Assembly (NCBI RefSeq): GCF_921293095.1
Contig: NC_060257.1
Location: forward strand, 67,836,472-67,900,471
Source of the DNA: Ischnura elegans
Lineage: Eukaryota; Arthropoda; Insecta; Odonata; Coenagrionidae
Length of the DNA: 64,000 bases
Direction of reading: 5' to 3'
Shown here piece after piece: positions 1 to 10,990 of this stretch. The position numbers were made by a program, and so were the translations under genes. Position 1 is the first letter of the stretch. The number at the start of each line of letters is the position of its first letter. The notes below the pieces were generated by a model, which was not told where the DNA came from, did no database searches, and was given only the letters and a program-made list of their open reading frames with translations.

Positions 1-2498
1 GAAATAGCGCAATCCTTGGGATTCAGTTGCGGCAAATAGGTAGAATTCTTGGGAATATAAGATGCCCTTTGTACGCATATACGTTGGGTAACACACAACA
101 ACAGAAGCATACATTCATGAGCTTTGCAGTAGGAAATGAAATTCAATACACCCTTCCCAACCTAAATCTCCTTTCTGATGGAAGCTAAAAGGTCGGACGA
201 GGAACTATCCCATCGGATGCGGATGTAATTGAAAACGCAGGCAATTCCTAGGGAATTCTCTTGACATAATTCAATAAAACACTCAAAAAAAGAAGATCCC
301 TCGTTTTTTTTAGGCTTCGGAGAAAGGAGAGGTGAAGAATATTGGAGAGACGAATTGGGGAATGGTTAACATGGGGAAAACTTCCTGAGTGTATAGGGGT
401 GCGCAGATCCTAATGAAAATGATTGCGCAAAGGTAGTAACAACAGCAAATTACTTAGGAGTTATATTGAATAAAGCAGAAGCAGTAACCAAAAGATCAAC
501 AAAAGTTGTACGATGGGAAGAAATATAATAAACCTATGAATTCTATTTTGCGGGATCAAAGATTGAATGCCTCTATCGCAGTCTCTCTTTTATCTAAGAA
601 AAAAAATGTATATTACACCAATTACGACGATGTGTTACTCATTTAATTTCGAATGTGAAAATTATTTTGCATAAAAAACATAATTTTACTTCCTAATGTT
701 TTGAAATTGTACCTACGGGAATAAGCAATCTACAAGACACAAGGATCTACATATAAAGTTCCACAAGAAAGGTTTTGACAATGGGAATGAATTAAGACGC
801 CTTGTCAGTCCCGCTTCATAAGCACTTTTAACTTGTGCCATCATCTCGAAAATTTCTGAGAAAAATAAGAAGACGCTTGCTAGTATTTGCCGGGATTTGG
901 ATTTGAAAATTTTTATCCCTGTTTCGTCCAGGTTACATAACAAATATATTTTTGACCTAGGAAATCTTTGACAAGGTATTTCTCGGTGCACCTTGAAATT
1001 TCCAAGATGAAAATATCTCGGAAAATATACGCCTTGAGGTAGTAATACGACCTCATATCTATTTTTTCCTCATTTCAAAGTCATGTATTTATTCGGGTAA
1101 ACTTTAACCAATAACTTTAAATATGTAGTAATTTGGGTAAAATTGTAACCAATCTATGCTACGAACCGACCGAATTGTCGACTTGTAACTTTACTATAGT
1201 AATAATAATAATAATAGAGAAAAATCTAAAGCACGTCTCAGAAACACGACGTGCATTGTATCGCTCTGCGTGTAAAAGGTGGGCGTTAAAAATTGCTTGC
1301 TTATTTTCTTCCCCCAGGGTGAAATGAGAAAAAAGTCAACGGCTGAGGGAGAAAGGTTGGCCAACTGCTTCCAAGATAACCCTGGAAACAACGTCCGAGG
1401 AAAATGGGGAGGAGCGTGAAGGACCCTTTCCCACCCCAACGGAAGGACTCGAAAGAGAGTAGGCGTTCGATGCAGACACCCTTTTCAAGTTTAGTCACAG
1501 TTGAGGCGTCCGAGGGTTGAAGTGTCGTTTATTTTATGGGATGCCATGATGAAAACGAAAGCCATCTGACCGTGACGGAACGGTAGACGGACATTGGTTT
1601 TCGAGGAAAAAATAGACCGCAAAGAAGATTGAAGGATGTCCGAGGACAACAATAACTTTAGCCTTGTCGAAAAAATAAAGCTTTAGCCATAGCATGATGG
1701 AAGACGAAGAAGCTAAAATTCATGCTTAGCATGCTTTAAAATTAGCTTTTTGCTGTATAGTCATCTATAGGTTTTGTCAGTACTCAAAGTAAACATAATT
1801 ACTATACCGGACGTATTGTTTCATTTTTCGTGAAGTATTACTTGTTAAAAACTTACGCCATCGTCCTGAAATTTATATTTTACCTAAAGTAGGAATTTGT
1901 AACATAAATTATATCAATGGTTAAAAAAACACATTAAAGATAGTTCTGAGGATTAATTTCAAAATATGTCACACGGGCGATTATTCGACGGGTCTTCTTT
2001 ACTAGAATTTTGGCACACCTTTTTTTTTGCGATGAATTGAATTTTTTTATTAAAGGTAACTAAGCTAAAACAGTTCATAGTAACACATAAAGAAACAAAT
2101 TCAAGTCATTGCACAAAAAATTCAGGTCAAATTCCAGTCTTTTCTTTTAATTTAATTTACAGCTGAATTCTTTTTATTTTTCAATTAATGATTTAAAAAA
2201 CCATTGTTACAACCATATGCATCAAAATTATGTACTCATTATCATTCACAGCCCTGATGAAGATTATAAATATACCGGATCGTTGGCAACAATTTGCATT
2301 TAAAACTCTTCAAGACTGTTGGGTACTCCTAGACACTGAGTCAACATTAAACGTATAGGCAAAGAGAAAAAAACTCAATTTATAAAGATTTCAATATGAA
2401 AGCTATGGTTTTTATAAGCAATACGGCATTAAAAAGGGATGATTGAGCGGGATCGATGCGTTCATTTCAAATGTATGAGGGTAGTTCAGTAATGTTGA
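1..2498. other. Intergenic or intronic DNA, no gene seen
   Basis: AT-rich sequence with stop codons in all frames at high density. A short ATA trinucleotide run lies at about 1200-1216. The open frames here have no recognisable domain and no splice-site support. Confidence 0.6.
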
Positions 2499-2769
2499 TG
2501 CATGTGTCTTTATGACCAATATCACTTTTGTATATGATTGGTTTATTTTCTGTTTTTGAGTTCATTTGTTGTTTGTTTTGTTTATTTGTGAGCATGTTTG
2601 TTTTTATTTTGATTTCTTTTATTTCTTTGTTTGAGACGATGCTATGATGATAAAAGATAAATAATGAATTGTTAAGGAGAGAGCCATCTTGAAGTGGATG
2701 TAATATAGGATTGAGAATAAAACAGAGTGTCAAGTGATATTTACATTGCATTTAATCGCTGTGATACGT
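2499..2769 (-). repeat. Dispersed repeat R1, copy 1 (inverted relative to copy 2 at 19.46 kb)
   Basis: About 265 bases match 19457-19725 in reverse complement with only scattered differences, indicating a fairly recent family. Both copies carry a 94-codon open frame or its remnant, read on the minus strand here, rich in Lys, Asn and Gln (NKQNKQQMNSKTENK). Its composition follows the A-rich sequence, so I do not call it a gene. The element class is unknown. Confidence 0.75.
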
Positions 2770-2988
2770 TAATGTTCACCACGGTTTCTTTCTCTGTACA
2801 CAAATATCCAATAACAGCACGCTCTTTTTTAACATGAGTCGTATGTAGACGCTATTTTGACGCTGTACTACGGTTCTGCTATCAGCTAGAACGGTGTCAA
2901 ACTTCATCAGCGCATAGAACAAACATCAATTGTGAATTAAATTAAAAAGAACTTTGTGCTTTCACATTAATATTTATTCACGACCATG

Positions 2989-3014
2989 GTTTCAACGTTA
3001 GAAGTCATCATCAG
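2989..3014 (-). ncRNA. Hammerhead-ribozyme-like core (degenerate stem II)
   Basis: On the minus strand a perfect CTGATGA box (3014-3008) is followed 14 bases later by GAAAC (2993-2989), then ACCATGGT, which could form a short stem III. Stem II between the boxes pairs poorly, so activity is doubtful. Hammerheads with short stem III are known from Penelope-like elements. A 14-base direct duplication (ATCATCAGGTTCAC) lies immediately upstream. No reverse transcriptase sits beside it. Confidence 0.3.
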
Positions 3015-3346
3015 GTTCACCTAATCATCAGGTTCACAATAATGAATCGCTTTCACCAAGGCACGCCTCAAACAATCAATTTTATCAATTGTGAAGTAAC
3101 GACAAGGACATTGATCTATGTATATCAATGGCTTTTTAAAAAAATGTGGGGCATTGCTTATTGAACGACCCTCGTATATAATATCACTAGCAAGTACAAC
3201 TCAACCTGACTAGAACTATAGCACCTAATCCGAAGGTTGGATTGGATGAATGAGAGTAGAGCTCACCATGAATTAAGGTACTCTAGAAAATTCTGTCCGT
3301 TCGGGGAAGGAGGGGCGATTCCATCCCATGGGCCACCGTGAAACCA

Positions 3347-3897
3347 ATCTTCTATATGATTTCTACTGCATAGATACCTTTTTCTCAACTTATACGCAAC
3401 CAAACTCTACAAATGAGGTATCAAAATGCACAGAATTTATCAGAGAACATGCGACGGCATATCTTACATCCTAAATAATCCTATTGTTTCCTAAAATTGG
3501 TTTTTAAATAATAAAAAAAAACAAAGAAAAAAAAACCGGTAAATATTCCTGACGTTAACGGTGCACAAACTGATACATTAGTTCATTTGCAACAATATAT
3601 CGCATTCTTTAAATTACTTTTATCAAAACGCGGCTGATTCCACATTCAAGTCTCTTGTTGATACCTACGTAAGTATGAGTCATCATGTGCGTTTAACAGA
3701 GGATAGTGTAATTACTTCCAATTTTGTGTTTAAAGAGGTCCTCTGACCTCAATTTGTACATGAACATTCCAATTAAATTTGTACATAAGACCCTGCCTTT
3801 TTTCTACATTTTAAAATTAGAAACGCGCCTATCCCTCTGTGGACCTGCATTGAAAAGAGCGGGGAAGCCCGCTGGGAGCGGGCGCAGCACGCTCGTT
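3347..3897 (-). repeat. Dispersed repeat R2 (~550 bp), copy 1, inverted
   Basis: The reverse complement matches 25020-25568 and 29069-29623 along its whole length. Diagnostic parts are a GC-rich end containing GCTGCGCCCGCTCC and GCGGGCTTCCCCCGCTC, and an internal GAGGTCAGAGG stretch. One end is GC-rich and structured while the rest is AT-rich. I see no coding capacity and no tRNA-like promoter. Probably a non-autonomous element; class unknown. Confidence 0.8.
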
Positions 3898-4689
3898 TTT
3901 ATAAAATTTTATACATTTTTATCCGGATTGGAACGTAGAAAAAATTTCATGTGGATCCAGTTATTCTTTTGATAATCACTAAAATTACTCTTTAGCTGTC
4001 TTTATTAACGTAAATGAGGAAACGCAAAATGAGGCAAAGGGAATTCAGCACTGTGACTAACGCTATTCTGGGATCTCAATTAGCCAAGATGCTACCATTT
4101 AAACCCTCTCGCGTAATCTGAACAGAACAGGATAATCGTCGAAAGAAACGATATCCGGTGGATCGCAAACAAATTTCTCTAGCAAGCGAATCCTTAATCA
4201 GGATTTTACACCTCCTTTAATGTGTAAAAACGATTGAAATGTTTCCAAAGTCATGTTGCGACCGCAATTTACCGTAAAACTCGCTAATAACTCGGACCCT
4301 CGTTCAATTTTGTGGTAAACGGGATTTCGTAATATCCATAATATACACCACAGGATTGGCGGCTTATATTCCGAAAAATTGTCTCCATTCAAGCAACAGG
4401 TCCGTAGCGATAATTCCCCAAGTAACCAAAGAATAGTTCGTAGCGGCGGCAATTTCGCTTCATCCGAACTCGTTACATACGGGGAAATTAAAACTGGCGA
4501 TCTTAGGAAAGTCCGAAACACCGGGAACTCACATTGTTTATTAACGAATTATAATATATGAGAAAAATAAATGCTTCTGAAGTAACTTTTAAGTACTAAC
4601 AATCAAATAAATATGTAATCATCGATTCAAAATTATATTCCATGAAGTAAATTTTATTTATAATTACACCGTGAGTCAATTGCATAGAT
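3898..4689. other. No gene seen
   Basis: AT-rich. Overlapping open frames at 4198-4561 run on both strands, have no recognisable motif, and are read as chance. Confidence 0.5.
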
Positions 4690-4850
4690 TTCATAGGCGA
4701 CATTTGCGTCAATATTTAACTGGGGCCGCATAGATACCATGATTGCAAAGAGTCACCTCGAAAAAAATTTCCAAGCACTTGAAAAGATTTTTGAACGTAA
4801 AAAATTTTTACAGGAATATTTTTACGGTACACAGCAACCAATGGCTAGTT
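4690..4850 (+). repeat. Diverged repeat R3, copy 1
   Basis: Matches 5820-5985 in direct orientation. Shared blocks include ATTTCATAGGCG(A/T)CATTT-like sequence and GAATATTTTTA(C/T)GG followed by ACACAGCAACCAATG. Similarity is patchy, indicating an old duplication or two old insertions. A related TATTTTTATGGTGTACAGAG block occurs near 27165. Confidence 0.55.
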
Positions 4851-5819
4851 AATACTTTTAAAGAGGCTAGTCGGATTCAGTGCAACCCATCAAGCCTAGT
4901 TCGAATGATATCAAATTACATATTTTTACCTAACAAGATATCATATATGAGGATTGAAAAAGGCATGTTATTCACGAAGTGGAGAGTGTTGGTTTGATAG
5001 GAAGAATATTGAGATACTGGCCGAAGAGTCTCGGATACAAATTTGGCCATTGGAAACTCCCACTTAAAATCATCGAAGCGCGAGATGGATAAGGGAGGTA
5101 ACTGGCCTTCCTACGCTGAAAAAGTGATTTTTATGCCCGCATGGTTAAGAATACGGTGAGTTCTACCCTTCCACATAAAAAAAAAAACGTTTGGGTTAAA
5201 TACTTCACTAATAGATAAAGCATTATTGCTAGCTTTGTCGCAGCCACAAGAAAAGCTCTAAATCCTATTCGAAATAAGCATCTGTTCAACTGATTCAACG
5301 AGCAGTTTCCTATCGCTGGATTTACGCATGGCTATTTTTCGGCCACGGTCCATCCCAATGAATGGTATGTAATTCCAGTGGACTCTGTAACCGTTTATGC
5401 GAAGTAGATTAATTCGTCTAACCAACCGAGAACTATAACTGCATTGGTAAATGGTAATTGGGCCGTTTCCAATTCAGGGATTCACAAATCAACTTCCAAA
5501 ATCGCCCATCTCATTAGGTTAGATCTAAACACCTAACTGCCCAGCCCATATCTCTCTCGTCATGATAGGAATAAATAAACCACATAATTCGCCTATTTGG
5601 GCGAAATATCATGCATAACCAAGCAGAAAATACGCTGGTTCTCGGGAAAACACATTTCGCTGTAACATACAACTCTAATCACTGCTATGATGGCAATAAA
5701 TGCTACTAAAGTATATACTATTTTAAGTGCTATTCCATCAGCCCAATAATTAATTATGAGTTTAAAATATATACCATTAAAACAATTCTATTGGTAATAT
5801 GTACCGTAGGCCATTTATA

Positions 5820-5985
5820 TAAATTCCATAGGCGTCATTTAAGTATATCTTCAATTACAGCCAGATAAATACTATGGCTAAAGTTTGGTCATACGGTAAA
5901 AACGAAAAGTTTTCGACTGGTGAAAGTAGTTTTGAGCATTAAAGGTTTTTCACGAATATTTTTATGGAACACAGCAACCAATGCC
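5820..5985 (+). repeat. Diverged repeat R3, copy 2
   Basis: Direct-orientation partner of the block at 4690-4850, about 1.13 kb away. The strongest match is the ACACAGCAACCAATG region near 5966. Confidence 0.55.
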
Positions 5986-7617
5986 TAAAGTTCCTCATGA
6001 TATGAAGTAAATACAGGTTTGGCAAAACTTGATGATTTGGAAAATCGCGGTATGGCTAAGGTATTATGTGATACGTAAAACGTAAAAATGCAGTAAAATT
6101 GATGTGAAATTCTGCCATTTAAAAATATTCTCCATCGAGTGAACCTAAGAAAATCATCTGTTATTTCCTTCTTTAATTGTGCATTAAAATCAGTGGGCAC
6201 GGAAATAAAAAGAATATAAGAACGGCTGAAGTCCTTAACTTAATGCTAACTGAGAGTAATAAATTGTATCGTTCTTCATTCCAGCCTGCTAAGATTCTGA
6301 GAATTGGAGACCCAGTAGCCATCAAGAAACAGCGCCATCATTGCAAGAATATGACACTGAAGTCAATATTAATTTGATAATATGTAGATCAAATAAATTC
6401 TCTGCAATGGAAGCGTATTTATATTGAAAACTCTTCATCATAGTCGCTAAAATGTTTATAAGTAACTGGAGATAATGGGGATATTTTCAATACATTTTGC
6501 ACTTAATGATTTAATTCCTTTCAGTTCGTTTTTAGTGCTTTAATATTATAAGCCCCAAGATTTCGAGATCACTGACAATGAGAGTTGACTAGAGATTTTA
6601 CGGGCGTCACATTCTTCGCTGATTGCAATAATGACACAACATTTATCAATATTTTCTTTTCAAAACTTATCATCGGGAAAGGCAATATATTTATTTTTGT
6701 GTCTAGAATTAATATAAAACTAATAATTAAATAACAGGCAAAAATAAAATTCAATAAACGAGAAAAATATGAACAAACGTTCTTTGCGAAAACAAGTGTT
6801 TTATTCGACGCTTTAAAACAACCACCTGAAATAACGGGTTTTTCCATCACTATGATCAATATAGTGATATGCTATTATGTAATATTATAATAGCACGTAC
6901 TACGGAGGCACATGAATTGTTCTATCGTCAATTTATTTGAAGGCCGCGTTGTTATACCAATGTAAATGATACCTTTGACATTTGCATATCTGGCCCACTC
7001 GAATTAAATGCTAAATAATCGTATTAAATCAGCCAAATGAGAAGAGCTAGATTCAATTATTCAGAAAACGAAATCATCGGATTTCATGTATCAAGGGAGG
7101 AAACGAATGGAAGCAATGCCAGAATGTTTACTATTACCATTAGGCGGAATGGAATTAAGACCTTAAAGGAGATTACACGAATCAAACCACGGAAAAGATT
7201 ATTTGAAAGGCGAGAATTCGTCAGTTGTTGTAAAATGAGGATCTTCTCAAGAGAAACGGAATACTTGGCAAATGGGAAAGCACGACGGAGTATGCGATTA
7301 AGACATTGTTATTGTAAAGAAAAAGGTTTCGTCGAAAATTCCATTTCCGTTTTGATTATTATTCGGCCTTTCTAAATTTTCAAAGGTCATGATTGTATTC
7401 TATACTATGAGTGGTAAAATTCCGGCCCTATTAAGGAGTATGCTCCAATTAAATCAGGAAAAGGGAAATTAATAATTAATTAAGCCAAATGTGACTATAT
7501 GAGAGCGTTTTTATGCTTGAAAAAGAAGCCTCTGAGATTGAAAATGAATAAGCACACCAAAATATTGTATTTAACTGATGCTAGGCTTTATTTTAAGGAA
7601 TTATCCCTTTCACAACA
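5986..7617. other. No gene seen
   Basis: The longest open frame (7037-7375, plus, 112 codons) is Arg/Lys-rich and matches no family I recognise. It has no splice-site or promoter support, so I do not call it a gene. Confidence 0.5.
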
Positions 7618-7870
7618 TGCGTTGCTTCTAAGCAACGTCAAATTTGAAGGACCTTGGTAATACAAATAGGTGTCTTTTCAGTCGTAATGGTAGAAATTCT
7701 GAACCACGAGTTATTTTTTGTGGTAAACTTGAGAAATAAAATATGTATTGGCCATGGCATCTATGTTTTAGAAAATAATTTACACATTATTAAAAACAAA
7801 ATCTTAAAATCTGATTTTTTTCTACTGAAAAACAGGTTTACAATAGGTGTACCACGGAGTAATAAACATT
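7618..7870 (+). repeat. Diverged repeat R4 with GTTGCTTCTAAGCAAC hairpin
   Basis: Begins with the perfect palindrome GTTGCTTCTAAGCAAC. The same palindrome plus diverged flanking sequence recurs at 27395-27580 (GAATTATTTTGTGTTGTGAA there, GAGTTATTTTTTGTGGTAAA here). Likely an old interspersed element; class unknown. Confidence 0.45.
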
Positions 7871-7954
7871 AACCGGTGAACAAGCGGATGTTAACGGAGT
7901 CAGCCGCTGGTGCCCTTAATAAGTAAAATTTACGCCGAAGAAAAATCATTTGCA

Positions 7955-8045
7955 ATGACCGGGAAGTGAACTCGGATCTCCCAAAGTCGTAGAATACCGG
8001 CTCAAATTTGAGAGATCTGGGTTCGAATCCAGAACAAGTCAATTA
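7955..8045 (+). repeat. tRNA-like SINE remnant
   Basis: Contains a Pol III B-box-like GGGTTCGAATCC at about 8020-8031 within a self-complementary CTGGGTTCGAATCCAG arm, and an inverted partial match to it near 7968-7984. The rest of a tRNA fold is not convincing, so a decayed SINE head is likelier than a tRNA gene. Confidence 0.4.
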
Positions 8046-8219
8046 GTTATTCCAAATCAAGGCAATTGGGTGGTTTCCTATTTTTTTTATTGCCTAAATC
8101 GAAAGATTATTACTCCTGAAGTACATATTTCACGATTAAGATTTTTAAATGACGATATCTACTTTTCGCGATTAAATGAAAAGTGAAAACTTTCAAGCGC
8201 GCGAAAACGCGAGGGCTAT

Positions 8220-8298
8220 GTGTGACTGCTGGGAAAAGCCCGTGTGATGTGTGGCTGCTGCTGTGTGAGGCCACCTGGGTGAGAGGCTACGAACGCCG
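8220..8298. repeat. GC-rich degenerate repeat flanking the Transib insertion, left side
   Basis: This segment and 10896-10995 are much more GC-rich than their surroundings. They share GTGTGAGG and GAGGCT spaced similarly. The right side contains a direct duplication of CGATGCAGGCTGCT, about 60 bases apart. The transposon probably landed in a decayed GC-rich tandem repeat, in line with the CG-rich target preference of Transib elements. Confidence 0.45.
8294..8298 (+). repeat. Target site duplication CGCCG, left
   Basis: CGCCG directly precedes the left terminus CACAGTG. The same five bases directly follow the right terminus at 10896-10900. A 5-bp, CG-rich duplication is characteristic of Transib transposition. 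Confidence 0.85.
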
Positions 8299-8334
8299 CA
8301 CAGTGGGCGGAAATCGAAAAAAGTGTGACAAAAC
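8299..8334 (+). repeat. Transib left terminal inverted repeat, RSS-like
   Basis: CACAGTG, a 22-base spacer, then ACAAAACCC. The last nine match the vertebrate nonamer ACAAAAACC at 8 of 9 positions. The first 25 bases are identical to the right terminus. Both ends have the 22-base spacing, so there is no 12/23 asymmetry. Confidence 0.85.
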
Positions 8335-9719
8335 CCTAAATTTTCACTATTTTTTTGGTAAACAAAAATGGTACAGTCCGATAGAATAATGTCCAAGGAT
8401 TAAAGAACTATGGCTATTTTAATATTTGGTTCACCCATTAAATCATTAGAATCCGTTAAAGACGAGAAAAAATTATAAAAAGTGTCAATTCTGAATTTCC
8501 GCAAAAATCGAGTATTTACTTTCACTACTGAGCCGTTAATATGGTTTTCCATAAATTTCAACGCATATTTTGTAAAAGAGCAAATCTTTCCTAAGAGTTA
8601 CACGGGATAGTTTATTTATTGTTATCAATTTTTCATATAATAATTAAACATTCAAAAGTGCATTGTTTTTGGACTATTTTTGACATAAAGTGGAAAAAAA
8701 CTTTATGAGGGCGACGAGACTCGATCTTAAAATTCATATGGAAATAAAGACCTGAATTTTGGCTATATGATCCTAAAGAAAAATCTTGCTCCAACTTGCT
8801 ACCTTGCTTTTAAAGATGGGTTATGTATAAAAAGTCAACGCTGCCGCCCGGCCCGGCCGCGGATTACCCTGATTTGGTTTTTGCTCCAGTTTAAAGCAAA
8901 TAATGGTTCCACCACTATTATTTTTACCCCAACTGTTAGGAAAGATGTGAAATCTAAAAGTAAAGGCAATATTTTGTCCAAAAAAATTTCGTACTCTCTT
9001 GTTGCACATAGAAAGTAGAAAATTCGCCGCTGCCGCCGCGCCGGTCACCCATGAGCCCGATGAGGACGTGTGACCATACGTCGGTAGAGTGCTTTGTTCC
9101 CCGTACTTATTTTCACGTCTATATACACAGGGAATTTCCCGCACTTTAGGTCCCTTCAAACTAGAAATCCCTCCGACCTTGAGGAGAGGGAAAGAATCGA
9201 AGCAGGTGCGGTCAGTGCACACGACTGACAGACTGCAGTTGTTCCTTGGGGCGGTAATCCGCTTCCACTACTAGTAGTTATCTAAGTAACACCTCTTGAC
9301 TACTCCAGCTTATTGTTCCTTCAAAATGTGGGGCTCTTGAATTTGGTGTTTGGGGCTAGGTTGTTTCTTTGAAACTCGCCGCTATTTGTTTTACCACCGC
9401 AGCGCACGTGCATCGGTTAATGCCCTCCAAAAGATCGCTTCTCTGGAACACGCTAGTGAACGAGCTAGCTGGCGATTTACCGGGCGGTTTTCCCAAAAAT
9501 TCACACGTTCTATTGGCTTAGATAATGTCTTGCTTCCTCATTTTTACAAATACGGTCAGTCTAACTTAGCTGGTGAGTGTTGAAACATCGACGTCTTTTA
9601 GCCACAGAGACTACTGACAGAGGAGTTCTCCTAGGTGAGCCCATCGATTGGTTACCGGTTGTCGAACTTACTGTAATACAGAGAGGTCGTACACGACGGA
9701 GGGAATACATTAATCAGTC

Positions 9720-9812
9720 ACAGGTATGATTAACACCACTAGTTGTAGAAATATTTTATGTCGATAAGGCAACGTTAGAAAATGTAGCAATTTTTTGTGG
9801 CTTGTAGATTTA
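9720..9812 (+). other. Possible intron inside the Transib element
   Basis: CAGTCACAG/GTATGATT near 9715-9730 is a good donor context, and TTTTTTGTGGCTTGTAG/ATTTAG near 9790-9810 a fair acceptor. If real, this would be a leader or coding intron of the transposase transcript. It is unsupported by a continuing reading frame. Confidence 0.2.
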
Positions 9813-9999
9813 GAAGCTTTTATCTCCGACAGGGGAGAAAATGAAGAGGAGGAAAGTCACTCGAAAAGAACTGCACGATGCTATGTGCCAAGGAATGGTG
9901 TAGACGGTAGAGTCGAAAAAACTATTGGCATTCAAATTTCTATTAAAAAATTTAGCATTGGGGGAGATGCAGAGATAAAGGATTTTTTTGGGAAATTAG

Positions 10000-10411
10000 C
10001 GACTTCTAATTGATGAAGATCGTTTCCGCGAGTATTGCTCTTCCACTGCCCCCCTTTATGTGGAGCACTATGAATGGTATTATATACCCCCAACTGTGCA
10101 TAAGATTCTAATACATGGAGCGTGTCTTGTAAACGCAGCAGTGCTACCCATTGGACTATTGTCGGAGAAGGCCCTTGAATCGAGGCACAAGGATATTAGA
10201 AGGTTCAAAGAGCAGCACTCCAGAAAATTTTCCAGTGCAAAATTTTATTTTTCGAAGACTTCTTCTATTTTCGGACGCAATAGTATCATCATCAATCGAT
10301 TTGAAACACGGAAATGTGAAGGTACCTAAAGAAGCTAGGAACCTCCTTCTGATTGACGAGAACGCAGAGTCAGATGGAGACGAGATTGATTCAGGTGACG
10401 AAGACCTATAA
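10000..10411 (+). pseudogene. Transib transposase C-terminal fragment (RAG1-like core), frameshifted
   Basis: Frame 1 opens after a stop at 9997 and reads LLIDEDRFREYC, then WYYIPPTVHKILIHG, then LPIGLLSEKALESRHKDIRRF and HSRKFS. This is the conserved Transib C-terminal block (family pattern WYYMPxxVHKxLIHG, then PIGxLSEExxExRxKD). Glu in ALES (codon 10177-10179) aligns with the third catalytic acid, Glu962, of RAG1. Between about 10225 and 10250 the homology moves to another frame, reading FRRLLLFSDAIVSSS (family FHRLLxSSDPxISS) and then an acidic tail ending EIDSGDEDL at the stop. So there is one frameshift. In-frame stops also lie upstream at 9901, 9976 and 9997. The N-terminal zinc/dimerisation region and the two catalytic Asp residues are not detectable. 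It would have cut DNA at CAC termini; this copy cannot. Confidence 0.85.
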
Positions 10412-10859
10412 CTTTATTTACTCAGGTATGCATTATTTCCATTTCATTAGTCATTAATTTCAGAAACAGAAATATGGTTTTAACTTCTAATGAAAATAAT
10501 CGAAAAATACTTGCATTAATTTCCGTAGAATACATTGGTAAAATCCATATCCTTAATATGATATAGATACCACGCATCTATACATTCTATAATGTATCGA
10601 TACATCACGGTAAAGTTGTTTAAGGTTATGTATCAAAGTTTCTAAGTCAGTTATAGTACTTGTATGAATATAATAAGCATCTAACATGCAGCGCTTTTAA
10701 TATTAAAATTAGGGAATTTTTACTTTTTCCGCCATTTTATTTTAGAGAAGCCCCTGATTGTTCTAGAGCAAAAATAACATTAGAATCAGATTAAGGAGGT
10801 AAAAATAATTATAAATCGAAAAAATCGTGGATCTACGTTGAATAATAACGGAGATATTA

Positions 10860-10895
10860 GTTTTGTCAAGCTTTTTTCGATTTCCGCCCACTGTG
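10860..10895 (-). repeat. Transib right terminal inverted repeat, RSS-like
   Basis: Reverse complement of the left end with two substitutions at positions 26-27. Reads CACAGTG, 22-base spacer, ACAAAACTA on the minus strand. Followed outward by CGCCG. Confidence 0.85.
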
Positions 10896-10900
10896 CGCCG
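10896..10900 (+). repeat. Target site duplication CGCCG, right
   Basis: Exact copy of the five bases at 8294-8298, directly abutting the right terminus. Confidence 0.85.
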
Positions 10901-10990
10901 TTACGATGCAGGCTGCTTGCTGCCGAGGTGTGAGGTGATCTTGGGGCGAGGCTTTGAGCGCTGATACGATGCAGGCTGCTAGCAGGTAGC

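Larger units (their letters stand above)
8299..10895 (+). mobile_element. Transib DNA transposon (RAG1-related superfamily), complete ends, degenerate coding
   Basis: The element is 2,597 bp, flanked by exact CGCCG duplications. Its termini are inverted repeats of 36 bp with two mismatches: 25 identical bases starting CACAGTGGGCGG, then two differing bases, then TGACAAAAC. CACAGTG is identical to the heptamer of vertebrate recombination signals, and ACAAAAC starts 22 bases further in, at a nonamer-like position. The transposase C-terminus lies at 10000-10411. The preceding 1.6 kb contains no recognisable DDE core, so the two upstream catalytic Asp regions seem lost or unrecognisable. Typical autonomous Transibs are around 3 kb with a transposase of about 650-700 residues. 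Established: Transibs have 5-bp CG-rich target duplications, CAC termini and a RAG1-like core. Inference: this copy is an inactive deletion derivative. Confidence 0.88.

Noticed and set aside
4198..4561. Overlapping frames of 107 and 60 codons
   Set aside because: Open on both strands with no recognisable motif.
7037..7375. 112-codon plus-strand frame as a gene
   Set aside because: Arg/Lys-rich composition with no domain, promoter or splice support; this length is expected by chance in 64 kb.
8821..9222. 133-codon minus-strand frame inside the Transib element as a gene
   Set aside because: Runs antisense to the transposase through a GC-rich patch, shows no family features, and does not resemble any transposase domain.
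9350..9583. 77-codon frame as the Transib N-terminal domain
   Set aside because: No zinc-binding or DDE motif could be aligned; left as unassigned interior.
9795..10013. 72-codon frame as continuous transposase coding
   Set aside because: Only GDAEIKDFF weakly recalls the family's GNTARRFF block. It is in another frame from the C-terminus, so it was not used as evidence.
8299..10895. Genuine V(D)J-type recombination signal or RAG gene
   Set aside because: The ends are transposon termini with a target duplication, both with the same spacing, and the coding part is Transib-like rather than RAG1.
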